Shown here piece by piece: positions 14,658-22,314 of a DNA stretch of 39,909 nt (its first letter is position 1; every line of letters begins with the position of its first letter). The stretch is from Lachnospiraceae bacterium. GTDB taxonomy: Bacteria > Bacillota > Clostridia > Lachnospirales > Lachnospiraceae. The position numbers and the translations under genes are program-made. Below the pieces are notes generated by a model. It had not been told where the DNA came from and ran no database searches. It saw only the letters and a list, made by a program, of their open reading frames with translations. The stretch lies in contig JAFTGN010000080.1 in assembly GCA_017457865.1 (NCBI GenBank), positions 1-39,909 on the forward strand. Direction: 5' to 3'.

Positions 14658-15455
14658 ATGCTGCTGGAAGTGAAAAATTTACAGATTGCATTTCATGATC
14701 ACAGCCTGCCGGAAACGGTGGTCCATGATTTTAACCTGACCATGGAGGCAGGGGAGATCGTAGGCATTGTAGGAGAGTCCGGTTCCGGCAAATCCATGTC
14801 TGCCATGGCCATTGCAGGTTTGCTGTCCAGACATGATATGACCAAGGAGGGCAAATGTCTCTTTCAGGGGGTGGATACGCTCCGGTGCAGCAGACAGGAA
14901 CTGCGGAAATTACAGGGCAATGAAATGGGAATTATTTTTCAGGAACCTATGACTTCCTTAAATCCACTGAAGAAGATTGGCTGGCAGGTAGAGGAAAGTC
15001 TGCGGCTCCATACCGATCTGGGCAAAACGGAGCGGAAGGAACGGGCATTGCAGGCGCTTGCAGAAGCAGAACTGCCAAATCCGGAACGGGTTTATTCCCT
15101 CTATCCCCACAATTTGTCCGGTGGTATGAGACAAAGGGTAATGATCGCTGCTGCCATGATTGCCAGACCAAAGCTGCTCATTGCGGATGAACCTACTACT
15201 TCACTAGATGTGACCATACAGGCACAGATTGTAAAATTGCTGCAAAAATTCAGCAGAGAAAAAGGCATGGCGGTGCTGTTCATCTCCCATGATCTGAGTC
15301 TGGTGAGACAGCTGTGCGGCCGTGTACTGGTGATGCAGAAAGGATATGTGGTAGAACAGGGAGACATGGAAACGGTATTTGAACATCCGGTGCATCCCTA
15401 TACACAGAAGTTATTGGCGGCGATCCCTAAGATACCGGGGCAAGGAGGCGTGTGA
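14658..15455 (+). CDS. Peptide ABC transporter ATP-binding protein, OppD/DppD type
   Basis: ATG 14658 follows AAGGAGGA. The 265-aa ATPase has Walker A GESGSGKS, the Q-loop [10 protein letters not shown], the ABC signature LSGGMRQR, Walker [13 protein letters not shown] and the H-loop SHDLS. The C-terminal [15 protein letters not shown] is the start of the oligopeptide-transporter-specific (oligo_HPY) region, cut short as in compact NikD/DppD forms. It works as a heterodimer with the next gene product, with whose frame it just touches (TGATG). Confidence 0.92.
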   Translation: MLLEVKNLQIAFHDHSLPETVVHDFNLTMEAGEIVGIVGESGSGKSMSAMAIAGLLSRHDMTKEGKCLFQGVDTLRCSRQELRKLQGNEMGIIFQEPMTSLNPLKKIGWQVEESLRLHTDLGKTERKERALQALAEAELPNPERVYSLYPHNLSGGMRQRVMIAAAMIARPKLLIADEPTTSLDVTIQAQIVKLLQKFSREKGMAVLFISHDLSLVRQLCGRVLVMQKGYVVEQGDMETVFEHPVHPYTQKLLAAIPKIPGQGGV

Positions 15456-16216
15456 TGCAGGAGAACGTGTTAGAAGTGCGCCATGTGAATGGATTTTACA
15501 AAGAGCAGTCCGTGCAAAATGGCATCCGCCGTCTGTTTGGCAGAGAAGGGCAGCGTGTGCAGGTACTCCATGACATTTCCTTTTTCATCGGAAAAGGGGA
15601 GGTGGTGGGACTGGTAGGGGAAAGCGGTTGTGGAAAAACCACCTTATCCAAGGCCATTTTAGGCTTTTTAAAAGACCGGGAAGGGGAAATCTGCCACCAG
15701 ACCAAACATCCCCAGATGGTCTTTCAGGATCCATACAGTGCCTTAAATCCGGTAAAAAAGATTGGCTGGATCATGGAAGAACCATTGAAAAACTATACCA
15801 AATTAGACAGACAGGCACGCAGGGAAAAGGTACTGGAAATGCTGCAAAATGTAGGATTGGAAGCGGACATGGCAGACCGGTATCCCAGACAGCTGTCCGG
15901 CGGCCAGCGGCAGCGTGTGAACATTGGCACTGCCCTCATGTTAGAGCCGGGATTGCTGATTGCGGATGAGCCGGTTTCCGCATTGGATGTGACCATACAG
16001 GCACAGATCATGGAATTGTTTCAGGAATTACAGCAGAAACTGCAGTTGTCTGTTTTGTTTATTTCTCATGACCTGCGGGTGGTGTATCAGATGTGCGACC
16101 GGGTACTGATCATGAAAGAAGGCAGGATCGTGGAAGAAGGCACTGTGGAAGAAGTGTACCGGCATCCAAAGCATGAGTATACAAAATTGCTGTTGGCGTC
16201 TGCCGGCATATCTTAA
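15455..16216 (+). CDS. Peptide ABC transporter ATP-binding protein, OppF/DppF type
   Basis: ATG 15455 follows AAGGAGG and overlaps the preceding stop; a GTG three bases earlier is possible. The 253-residue protein has Walker A GESGCGKT, the Q-loop [10 protein letters not shown], the signature LSGGQRQR, Walker [13 protein letters not shown] and the H-loop SHDLR, then [13 protein letters not shown]. It completes an SBP-permease-permease-ATPase-ATPase operon, the canonical order for oligopeptide or nickel importers. No terminator hairpin is evident before spoVT. Confidence 0.92.
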   Translation: MQENVLEVRHVNGFYKEQSVQNGIRRLFGREGQRVQVLHDISFFIGKGEVVGLVGESGCGKTTLSKAILGFLKDREGEICHQTKHPQMVFQDPYSALNPVKKIGWIMEEPLKNYTKLDRQARREKVLEMLQNVGLEADMADRYPRQLSGGQRQRVNIGTALMLEPGLLIADEPVSALDVTIQAQIMELFQELQQKLQLSVLFISHDLRVVYQMCDRVLIMKEGRIVEEGTVEEVYRHPKHEYTKLLLASAGIS

Positions 16217-16235
16217 AAAATTGACAACAAAAATT

Positions 16236-16265
16236 TGCATAAGAACCCTCTGTTTACAGATAATA
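16236..16265 (+). promoter_or_regulatory. Possible SigG/SigF-type promoter of spoVT
   Basis: TGCATA (16236-16241) and GATAATA (16259-16265) are separated by 17 bp. They resemble the forespore sigma consensus (TGnATA, CATnnTA). In Bacillus spoVT is transcribed by SigG, which makes this reading plausible. A nearby TTGACA at 16221 has no -10 at the right distance. Confidence 0.45.
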
Positions 16266-16332
16266 GTATCAAAAGCAGGATTAGGATGCCGCTTTTAAGG
16301 GAAAACTATGATGTAAATGGAGGGTTTTTGAT

Positions 16333-16881
16333 ATGAAAGCAACCGGAATTGTAAGAAGAATAGATGATTTGGGACGTGTGGTGATCCCAAAGGAGATTCG
16401 CCGCACCATGCGCCTGCGGGAAGGCACCCCATTGGAAATCTTTACGGACAGAGAAGGAGAGATCATCTTCAAAAAGTACTCTCCTGTGGCGGAAATTGGC
16501 AGTTTTGCCAAGCAGTACGCAGAATCTCTGGCACAGACCGCAGGCTGTACCGTCTGTATTTCTGACAGAGACCAGATCGTAGCAGCGGCAGGAGGGCAGA
16601 AAAAGGAATTTTTAGGACAGCCCATCAGCAGACAGATGGAAGGCCTGATTCACAACAGAGAAAACGTACAGGTCTATTCCGGCAGTTTTGGCACCATTCC
16701 CCTGATTCAGGGAGAGGGACAAAACTATGAATCACAAATCGTCTACCCGGTCATTTGCGAGGGAGATGCCATCGGGGCGGTGGCAGTGGTTTCCAGAGAA
16801 AACCGCTCCAAATTTACAGATGTAGAGCAAAAATTGACCGCCTGTGCCGCCGCTTTTTTGGGAAAACAGATGGAATCTTAA
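16333..16881 (+). CDS. spoVT: Stage V sporulation protein T, AbrB-like regulator
   Basis: The 182-aa protein starts MKATGIVRRIDDLGRVVIPK, the unmistakable SpoVT N-terminal swapped-hairpin AbrB domain (through about residue 50, LEIFTDREGEIIFKKYSP). A GAF-like domain (55-178) follows. SpoVT tunes SigG-dependent genes in the forespore. The ATG follows GGAGGG. In Bacillus spoVT also heads the yab-div-spoIIE-tilS-ftsH region, and the order here is the same, with hup and rqcP next, but mazG/yabN is absent. Confidence 0.95.
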   Translation: MKATGIVRRIDDLGRVVIPKEIRRTMRLREGTPLEIFTDREGEIIFKKYSPVAEIGSFAKQYAESLAQTAGCTVCISDRDQIVAAAGGQKKEFLGQPISRQMEGLIHNRENVQVYSGSFGTIPLIQGEGQNYESQIVYPVICEGDAIGAVAVVSRENRSKFTDVEQKLTACAAAFLGKQMES

Positions 16882-16963
16882 AGGAAAAAAGAGTGCGTAG
16901 GCCATGCAGCATGGAAAAACAGCAAATTTGGCAAGATTTAAAGAAAAAACTTGCTTCCAATAC

Positions 16964-16992
16964 TTGACAAACCTGTTATTTCCAATTATAAC
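16964..16992 (+). promoter_or_regulatory. SigA promoter of hup
   Basis: TTGACA (16964-16969) and TATAAC (16987-16992) are 17 bp apart, about 50 bp upstream of the HU start. This is a near-consensus promoter, as expected for an abundant nucleoid protein. Confidence 0.7.
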
Positions 16993-17048
16993 TATCTTTG
17001 ACACTTAATTCGTGCAGTTAAAAAGTGAATGCGCATGGAGGTATGAAA

Positions 17049-17324
17049 ATGAACAAGAAAGAGTTAGTTGCTGCAATTGCAGAGAGCACAGAAGTTTCCA
17101 AGAAGGACGTAGAGAAGGTACTGGAAAGTTTTGTTAACACTGTTGTAGAGGAAGTAAAGAATGACGGTAAGGTACAGTTGGTTGGCTTTGGTACTTTCGA
17201 AGCATCTGAGCGTGCAGAGAGAACCGGACGCAACCCGAGAACAGGTGAGACTGTGACCATCGCTGCAAGCAAGGTATTCAAGTTCAAGCCAGGTAAGGCT
17301 GTAAAGGATGTATTAAACGCATAA
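17049..17324 (+). CDS. hup: DNA-binding protein HU
   Basis: The 91-aa product reads MNKKELVAAIAESTEVSKKD and contains the HU/IHF signature GFGTFEASERAERTGRNPRT followed by FKPGKAVKD. It is full length. I chose the ATG at 17049, seven bases past GGAGG; the ATG at 17043 sits one base from the site. HU dimers bend and compact DNA. The gene is followed after 14 bp by rqcP, and the two probably form one transcript ending at the hairpin at 17641-17689. Confidence 0.96.
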   Translation: MNKKELVAAIAESTEVSKKDVEKVLESFVNTVVEEVKNDGKVQLVGFGTFEASERAERTGRNPRTGETVTIAASKVFKFKPGKAVKDVLNA

Positions 17325-17338
17325 GAGGATGCATAATC

Positions 17339-17578
17339 ATGAGGCTGGATAAATATCTGAAAGTTTCAAGACTGATCAAGAGAAGAACTGTGGCCAATGA
17401 AGCCTGTGATGCAGGCCGTGTGATGATCAATGGCAAAGTGGCCAAGGCTTCTGCAGAAGTAAAGCCGGGAGACTGCCTGACCATACAGTTTGGAACCAGA
17501 ACAGTGACAGTAGAGATTGTCAGTGTAGAGGAGACGGTACGAAAAGAGGAAGCGAAGGAAATGTTCCGCTATGTATAG
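17339..17578 (+). CDS. rqcP: S4-domain RNA-binding protein RqcP (YabO)
   Basis: The 79-aa protein is a single S4 domain: MRLDKYLKVSRLIKRRTVAN, then DAGRVMINGKVAKASAEVKPGD. Size and position (between hup and yabP) match Bacillus yabO, renamed rqcP. RqcP binds the obstructed 50S subunit with RqcH and promotes C-terminal alanine tailing of stalled peptides. The chromosome neighbourhood is conserved through the Firmicutes. Confidence 0.92.
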   Translation: MRLDKYLKVSRLIKRRTVANEACDAGRVMINGKVAKASAEVKPGDCLTIQFGTRTVTVEIVSVEETVRKEEAKEMFRYV

Positions 17579-17640
17579 TCTCTTTTGATGACAGTATAGG
17601 ATGTCAGATTGTTTTGGATTGTTCAGACACATAATGAAAA

Positions 17641-17689
17641 AGACCTTCTAATATACTGACTGTAGGAATGTATATTAGGAGGTCTTTTT
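17641..17689 (+). terminator. Terminator-like hairpin that contains the yabP ribosome binding site
   Basis: AGACCTTCTAATATA (17641-17655) pairs with TATATTAGGAGGTCT (17671-17685) with one GU exception, followed by TTTT and the ATG of yabP at 17690. The right arm contains AGGAGG, the yabP Shine-Dalgarno. The element looks like an intrinsic terminator for the hup-rqcP transcript and at the same time a lock on yabP translation. Confidence 0.75.
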
Positions 17690-18001
17690 ATGTCAGGAGA
17701 ATGGGAGAAGGGGAAAAGCAATGGACAGGCAGGTACGGTGAAGCATCACATCACATTGCAGCAAAGGGAATTGTGCATGGTTACTGGAGTGGTGGAGATG
17801 ATTTCTTTTGATGAAAAAGCAGTGGTGGCAGATACCCGGATGGGCATGCTTTCTATTAAAGGGGAAAATCTCCATGTGAAACGGGTGTCGTTGGAAACAG
17901 AGGAGTTAGAAGTGGAAGGCACTGTACACCAGATGTCGTACCAGGGCGCAAACCAGCGTGGAAAAAAGGGAGAAAACTTTATGAAAAGGCTGGTACGTTG
18001 A
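17690..18001 (+). CDS. yabP: Sporulation protein YabP
   Basis: The 103-residue protein contains the YabP/YqfC core: HHITLQQRELCMVTGVVEMI, SFDEKAVVADTRMGMLSIKG, then LHVKRVSLETEELEVEGTV. It has an extra hydrophilic N terminus and a basic tail. YabP is needed for spore envelope assembly in Bacillus and partners YabQ, whose gene overlaps this stop codon (TGATG). Translation may be limited by the hairpin around its ribosome binding site. Confidence 0.92.
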   Translation: MSGEWEKGKSNGQAGTVKHHITLQQRELCMVTGVVEMISFDEKAVVADTRMGMLSIKGENLHVKRVSLETEELEVEGTVHQMSYQGANQRGKKGENFMKRLVR

Positions 18002-18417
18002 TGAGTGGGTGGATGATTGCGGAACTGCACCTTCTGGGCACAGCGGTGCTGGCAGGTATTTTGTTCAGAGCCTGTTACGATCTCTGGCTCATTGGCAGGG
18101 AGTTGTGGCATCCGGGAGAGCTAATTGCAGGTATAGGAGATGTGCTTTATTGGCTGGGCGGTTGTATGTTCACTTTTCGGATGTTGTATTATGCCAATGA
18201 CGGGATTATCAGAGGATTTGTGCTGGTGGGGATGTTTGTGGGGATGTTGTTGTATCATTGTCTGGTATCTCCCATTGTGGTTCGAGTCATTTGTGGGCTG
18301 TGTCGGAAGATTGCGCACATATGGAACAAATATATAGTGGAAACATTCATTAAAATCATACGAAGAAAAAAGAAATTTTTGTCAAAAAATGTTGAAAAGA
18401 GAGAAGAAATGGGGTAA
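18001..18417 (+). CDS. yabQ: Spore cortex biosynthesis protein YabQ
   Basis: ATG 18001 overlaps the yabP stop. The 138-aa protein has four to five membrane helices and the YabQ hallmarks: an N-terminal helix with FRACYDLWL, and later GDVLYWLGGCMFTFRMLYYANDG with a conserved small-residue pattern. The C terminus is strongly basic (IIRRKKKFLSKN). YabQ localises to the forespore outer membrane and is needed for cortex formation in Bacillus. Length and neighbours fit the family. Confidence 0.92.
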   Translation: MSGWMIAELHLLGTAVLAGILFRACYDLWLIGRELWHPGELIAGIGDVLYWLGGCMFTFRMLYYANDGIIRGFVLVGMFVGMLLYHCLVSPIVVRVICGLCRKIAHIWNKYIVETFIKIIRRKKKFLSKNVEKREEMG

Positions 18418-18479
18418 TATAGTACCATATAGTGTTTGGATCGGACGACGATACAGAGTTTGAGTGGGGGGATATGCGG

Positions 18480-18818
18480 ATGGCAAAGAAGAGACGCCGG
18501 AAAAGTACGGCAATACAGCAGGACAGAATGATCAGATATGTATCCGGAAAGAAGCCATTTGCAGTGGCACTTGTATTATTGGCAGTATTTGCAGTGTGTG
18601 TGGGAAGCCGGATTTCCTATGTGCAGGCCAGAGCCTCTGCCTATGTGGAACAGGAGAAGCAGCTGGAGCAGAATATTGCAGAAGAGCGGGCACGCAGCGA
18701 AGCATTGATTGAATATGAGGAATATATGAAGACACCAGAGTTCATTGAGGAGATTGCAGAGGAACGTTTGGGGTTGGTGCATGACGGTGACATCATTTTT
18801 AAGAGTGTGACTAGATAA
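18480..18818 (+). CDS. divIC: Septum formation initiator DivIC/FtsB family
   Basis: I chose ATG 18480 (112 aa, MAKKRRRKS), eight bases past GTGGGGGG; GTG 18432 and ATG 18474 are alternatives. A basic cytoplasmic end precedes one transmembrane helix (PFAVALVLLAVFAVCVGS). A coiled coil follows (YVEQEKQLEQNIAEERARSE) and the characteristic end, MKTPEFIEEIAEERLGLVHDGD. This is the bitopic DivIC layout; it acts with FtsL and DivIB in the divisome. The position after yabPQ is the conserved Firmicutes position. Confidence 0.9.
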   Translation: MAKKRRRKSTAIQQDRMIRYVSGKKPFAVALVLLAVFAVCVGSRISYVQARASAYVEQEKQLEQNIAEERARSEALIEYEEYMKTPEFIEEIAEERLGLVHDGDIIFKSVTR

Positions 18819-18886
18819 GGTTTGCAAATCAGGTTGGAATATGGAGTTTGTGTGGGAATTTGCACAGGATTCTTACAGAAGAAGGG

Positions 18887-18919
18887 AAAGCTTGGACAGT
18901 TTTTGTCTAAGCTTTTTTT
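18887..18919 (+). terminator. Intrinsic terminator after divIC
   Basis: AAAGCTTGGAC (18887-18897) pairs with GTCTAAGCTTT (18905-18915) with one GU, followed by TTTTG. It separates the divIC unit from spoIIE. Confidence 0.8.
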
Positions 18920-18935
18920 GATATACTGCCATAAT

Positions 18936-18968
18936 TTGACAAAGTCCGTATTTGTTGTGTGATAAAAT
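18936..18968 (+). promoter_or_regulatory. Spo0A-type spoIIE promoter with a 21-bp spacer
   Basis: TTGACA (18936-18941) and TAAAAT (18963-18968) are 21 bp apart, too far for ordinary SigA promoters. The Bacillus spoIIE and spoIIG promoters show the same stretched spacing, bridged by phosphorylated Spo0A. The segment TTTGACA overlapping the -35 differs from the 0A-box TTCGACA by one base. Confidence 0.6.
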
Positions 18969-19038
18969 GGTCATGATTCAGAGTCATTTGAAGTGATATT
19001 TTGAATCATTGCATAGATATCAAACCAGGAGGCCTCAT

Positions 19039-20229
19039 GTGAAAAAGAAACAGCGCATCAAGGAAAAGGAGCAATATCAAACCGAATACCAGTGCCTGGA
19101 GGAAGTGTACGGGAAACAGATTGACCAGGTGGTGCATTGTATAGAAGAGATGATGGAGATGTATCGGCAGAGCGGAGAGACAGCAGTGGCACTGGAAGCG
19201 GCAGATGAATGGAAATATAGATATTTGGAAAGCAGAGGAATCCTGGCAGAACAATACCAGTGTATTGCCGGTATTTTGCAGCAGATTCGCACCAGAATCT
19301 GTCACAGTCGGGACGTGACCAGACAGGCAGAAGCAGATTTGAGCAAAGTACTCAGATGCAATCGGCTGATTCTGGAAAAATGTATGCTGTTGGACGGAAA
19401 GAACAGACGCAAGGAGGCCATCCTGTATTTGCACAGTCAGGATGACATCTGCATTCCTGCATCTGCTATTGCAGGACTGATGAAAGAGGTGACGGATACA
19501 GAATGGATGGTGTCCGGGGACAGCAGAAGTATTGTCACCAAACAGACTTCTTTGGTTCATTTAGAAGAACAACCTCGATTTTTTTTAGAGCATGGACTGG
19601 CGCGGGCTGTGAAAAATGGGGAGTCCATTTCCGGAGACAGTTTCTCCTTTCAGGCACTGCCGGATGGCAAATGGATGCTGGCCTTGTGTGATGGATTGGG
19701 AGCAGGAGAGCGTGCCAATCGGGAAAGCAGACAGGCAGTGGAGCTGTTGGAACATTTATTGGAGGCTGGGTTTATTCCGGATACGGCACTGCGGATGCTG
19801 CACAACACGTTGCTCATGCAGGAGCAGGAATTGCGTCCGGTGACTATGGATCTGGCAGTGGTGGATTTACATACAGGAATTGGAGATTTTTATAAATCGG
19901 GGGCGGTGACCTCTTTTGTGAAACACGAAAAGGACACAGAGCTGTTACAGCCGGAGGCATTGCCCATGGGATATCTGCCTATGCTGCAACCGGCTCATCA
20001 TGTGTGCAGACTGCAGGATGGAGACTATGTCATTATGATGACAGACGGCATGTTGGATGCGGTGGACAAGGAGGACAAAGAGCAGCATTGGATGGAACTG
20101 ATTCGAAAAATGCATGCTGCAAATCCTAAGGATATGGCGAACAAGCTGCTGATTTATGCTATGGCAGCAGTAGACGGAGAACCCACGGATGACATGACAG
20201 TGTTGGTCAGTGGTGTCTGGAAAAAGTAG
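19039..20229 (+). CDS. spoIIE: SpoIIE-family PP2C phosphatase lacking the membrane domain
   Basis: GTG 19039 follows AGGAGG by six bases; the TTG frame further left overlaps that site. The 396-residue protein has an N-terminal helical part (20-160, coiled-coil-like) corresponding to the SpoIIE regulatory region, then a PP2C domain with metal motifs GDSF, ALCDGLGAGERANRES, MMTDGMLDA and PTDDMTVLV. Bacillus SpoIIE has about 830 residues with ten membrane helices first; here none is present. SpoIIE dephosphorylates SpoIIAA to free SigF in the forespore. Its locus between divIC and tilS is the classical one. Confidence 0.88.
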   Translation: MKKKQRIKEKEQYQTEYQCLEEVYGKQIDQVVHCIEEMMEMYRQSGETAVALEAADEWKYRYLESRGILAEQYQCIAGILQQIRTRICHSRDVTRQAEADLSKVLRCNRLILEKCMLLDGKNRRKEAILYLHSQDDICIPASAIAGLMKEVTDTEWMVSGDSRSIVTKQTSLVHLEEQPRFFLEHGLARAVKNGESISGDSFSFQALPDGKWMLALCDGLGAGERANRESRQAVELLEHLLEAGFIPDTALRMLHNTLLMQEQELRPVTMDLAVVDLHTGIGDFYKSGAVTSFVKHEKDTELLQPEALPMGYLPMLQPAHHVCRLQDGDYVIMMTDGMLDAVDKEDKEQHWMELIRKMHAANPKDMANKLLIYAMAAVDGEPTDDMTVLVSGVWKK

Positions 20230-20235
20230 AAGGGA

Positions 20236-20264
20236 TTGCAATTTGGAAACTGACATGTTATAGT
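20236..20264 (+). promoter_or_regulatory. Likely SigA promoter of tilS-hpt-ftsH
   Basis: TTGCAA (20236-20241) and TATAGT (20259-20264) are separated by 17 bp. It sits just after spoIIE and about 95 bp ahead of the chosen tilS start. Confidence 0.5.
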
Positions 20265-20359
20265 GATACATGGTATTTGCTGAAAAACAGCAACGGTTCA
20301 GAGACCACTATACTGTGAAGCCATTGAACAGTTGCGAAAGATGGGAACAGGGGTTTGGC

Positions 20360-21706
20360 ATGTTTGTACAGAAGGTAAAGGCTTATATGAAACGTTGGCA
20401 GATGTTACCGTCTGGCAGTCATGTACTGGCAGGGGTTTCCGGAGGGGCAGATTCCGTCTGCCTTCTTTTGGTACTGCAACGCCTACAGAAGGAATTGTCC
20501 ATACAGGTCAGTGTTGTCCATGTCCATCATGGCATCCGGGGAAGTGAGGCAGATGCAGACCAGGCATATACAAAAGCCCTTTGTGAGAAACTGCAGGTTC
20601 CCTGTTATACCCTGCAGCGTGATGTGCCGGCATTGGCAAAGGAGTGGCATATGTCCACGGAAGAAGCTGCACGAAAAGTTCGATATGAGGCATTTGAAAC
20701 CATACGAGCAGACATACAGGCAAGTCATATTGCGGTGGCGCATCATGCAGAGGACCAGGAGGAAACCATACTGATGCATTTGTTTCGGGGATGTGGATTG
20801 TCCGGGGCAGCAGGGATGCAGCCGGTAAATGGACCATTGATTCGCCCCCTCCTTGCAGTCAGCAGAGCAGAAATCGAAACCTATCTGACAGAAGAAGGGA
20901 TTCGTTGGCGGACAGACAGCACCAATGCAGAAACGGTGTATACGAGAAATTTTGTACGCCATCAGCTGATGCCCCTGATTGCAGAGCGGTTTCCACAGGC
21001 AGGAGAACAGTTGCGCCAGTTTGCTTTGTTGTCAGGAGAGACAGATCGGTATTTGAAGGAGCAGGCAGAGCAGCTGTTGGAATGTTGGGGAGGGGTGAAA
21101 AAGCAGGCATTTGTGCAGACAGATACGCTGTTACAAGTTTATGTACTTCGGCTTGCCATGGAACAGGCAGGGATGCCGGGAAAGGATATAACAGCTGCCC
21201 ATTATCGGATGTTGGCAGAACTGTGTGAAAAACCGGTGGGACATCGCATTTCTCTTCCGGGAAAGTATGAAGCGTATGTGGGATATGAATGCCTGGAATT
21301 TCGAAAGTCTTTAGTTGGAAGGAAGCAGGAAACCACAGCTGTAAAGTCCCCAAAGCCCCCGGAACTGGTCATGCAAGTACTATCTTATGAAAAAAATATG
21401 AAAATTCCCCAAAACACATATACGAAATGGTTTGATTATGATAAAATAACAGAGGAAGTGATCTTGCGCACCAGACAGACGGGAGATCGGTTTAGTCCTC
21501 TGCCACAGGGAAGCAAAAAGCTGAAAGACTATATGATTGATGCCAGGATTCCCAGAGAACAGCGGGATCAGCTGTGGCTGGTGGCATCGGGCAGTGAAAT
21601 TTTGTGGATCATCGGATACCGAATCAGTGAGGCCTATAAAGTGACTGCTCAGACAAAACATATATTGGAGGTTGCAGTTAAAATAGAACCATCAGAAGAA
21701 GGCTGA
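20360..21706 (+). CDS. tilS: tRNA(Ile)-lysidine synthase TilS
   Basis: I chose ATG 20360 (448 aa, MFVQKVKAYMKRWQM), preceded by AGGGG; ATG 20270 lacks a site. The PP-loop SGGADS near residue 27 and the later HHGIRGSEADADQAYT and VAHHAEDQEETILMHLFRG are diagnostic of TilS. The C-terminal part carries the TilS tail motif RTRQTGDRFSPLPQGSKKLKD with MIDARIPREQRDQ. The enzyme converts the CAU anticodon of a minor tRNA-Ile to lysidine so that it reads AUA. It is essential, and its position before hpt and ftsH is conserved. Confidence 0.95.
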   Translation: MFVQKVKAYMKRWQMLPSGSHVLAGVSGGADSVCLLLVLQRLQKELSIQVSVVHVHHGIRGSEADADQAYTKALCEKLQVPCYTLQRDVPALAKEWHMSTEEAARKVRYEAFETIRADIQASHIAVAHHAEDQEETILMHLFRGCGLSGAAGMQPVNGPLIRPLLAVSRAEIETYLTEEGIRWRTDSTNAETVYTRNFVRHQLMPLIAERFPQAGEQLRQFALLSGETDRYLKEQAEQLLECWGGVKKQAFVQTDTLLQVYVLRLAMEQAGMPGKDITAAHYRMLAELCEKPVGHRISLPGKYEAYVGYECLEFRKSLVGRKQETTAVKSPKPPELVMQVLSYEKNMKIPQNTYTKWFDYDKITEEVILRTRQTGDRFSPLPQGSKKLKDYMIDARIPREQRDQLWLVASGSEILWIIGYRISEAYKVTAQTKHILEVAVKIEPSEEG

Positions 21707-21736
21707 TAAAAGGCTGAGTGAATGGAGGAAAGTAAG

Positions 21737-22303
21737 ATGTCAGATCAGATTCGTGTGCTGGTTTCAGAAGCACAGGTGGATGAGAGAGTCAGGGAATTAG
21801 GGAAACAGATCAGCGCAGATTATGAGGGGAAAACCCCTCATATTGTAACCATTTTAAAAGGAGGCGTATTTTTTTCCTGTGAGCTGGCAAAGCGTCTCAC
21901 TGTTCCGGTCACGCTGGACTTTATGGCCGTGTCCAGTTATGAGGGTGGAACATCTTCCAGTGGTGTGGTGAAGATCGTAAAAGATCTGGATGAACCATTG
22001 GAAGGCAGAGATGTACTGATCGTAGAGGATATCATTGATTCCGGCAATACGTTGAGTCATCTGCTGAAAATTTTACAGGAACGTCATCCCGCAAGCATCC
22101 GCATCTGTACTTTGCTTGATAAACCAGAACGCAGAGTGAAAAAGAAGGTCCGGGTAGACTACTGTGGCTTTGTCATTCCGAATGAATTTGTAGTGGGATA
22201 CGGCTTGGATTATGATCAGAAATACCGCAATCTGCCCTATATCGGTGTGGTAGAGCCTGGACGGCAGGATGCAGAAGCAGATAAGACACAGCAAAGAAAG
22301 TAA
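21737..22303 (+). CDS. hpt: Hypoxanthine phosphoribosyltransferase
   Basis: ATG 21737 follows GGAGGAAAG; the upstream ATG 21722 overlaps that site. The 188-aa product shows the PRPP-binding loop [13 protein letters not shown], the substrate-hood segment [12 protein letters not shown] and the C-terminal [20 protein letters not shown]. It salvages hypoxanthine and guanine. The C terminus has an extra hydrophilic tail ([14 protein letters not shown]). It lies between tilS and ftsH as in Bacillus. Confidence 0.96.
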   Translation: MSDQIRVLVSEAQVDERVRELGKQISADYEGKTPHIVTILKGGVFFSCELAKRLTVPVTLDFMAVSSYEGGTSSSGVVKIVKDLDEPLEGRDVLIVEDIIDSGNTLSHLLKILQERHPASIRICTLLDKPERRVKKKVRVDYCGFVIPNEFVVGYGLDYDQKYRNLPYIGVVEPGRQDAEADKTQQRK

Positions 22304-22314
22304 AGGAGGCTATT

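Noticed and set aside
16221-16250. SigA promoter at TTGACA 16221-16226 for spoVT
   Set aside because: No -10 hexamer stands at 16-18 bp; the forespore-type pair at 16236/16259 fits better.
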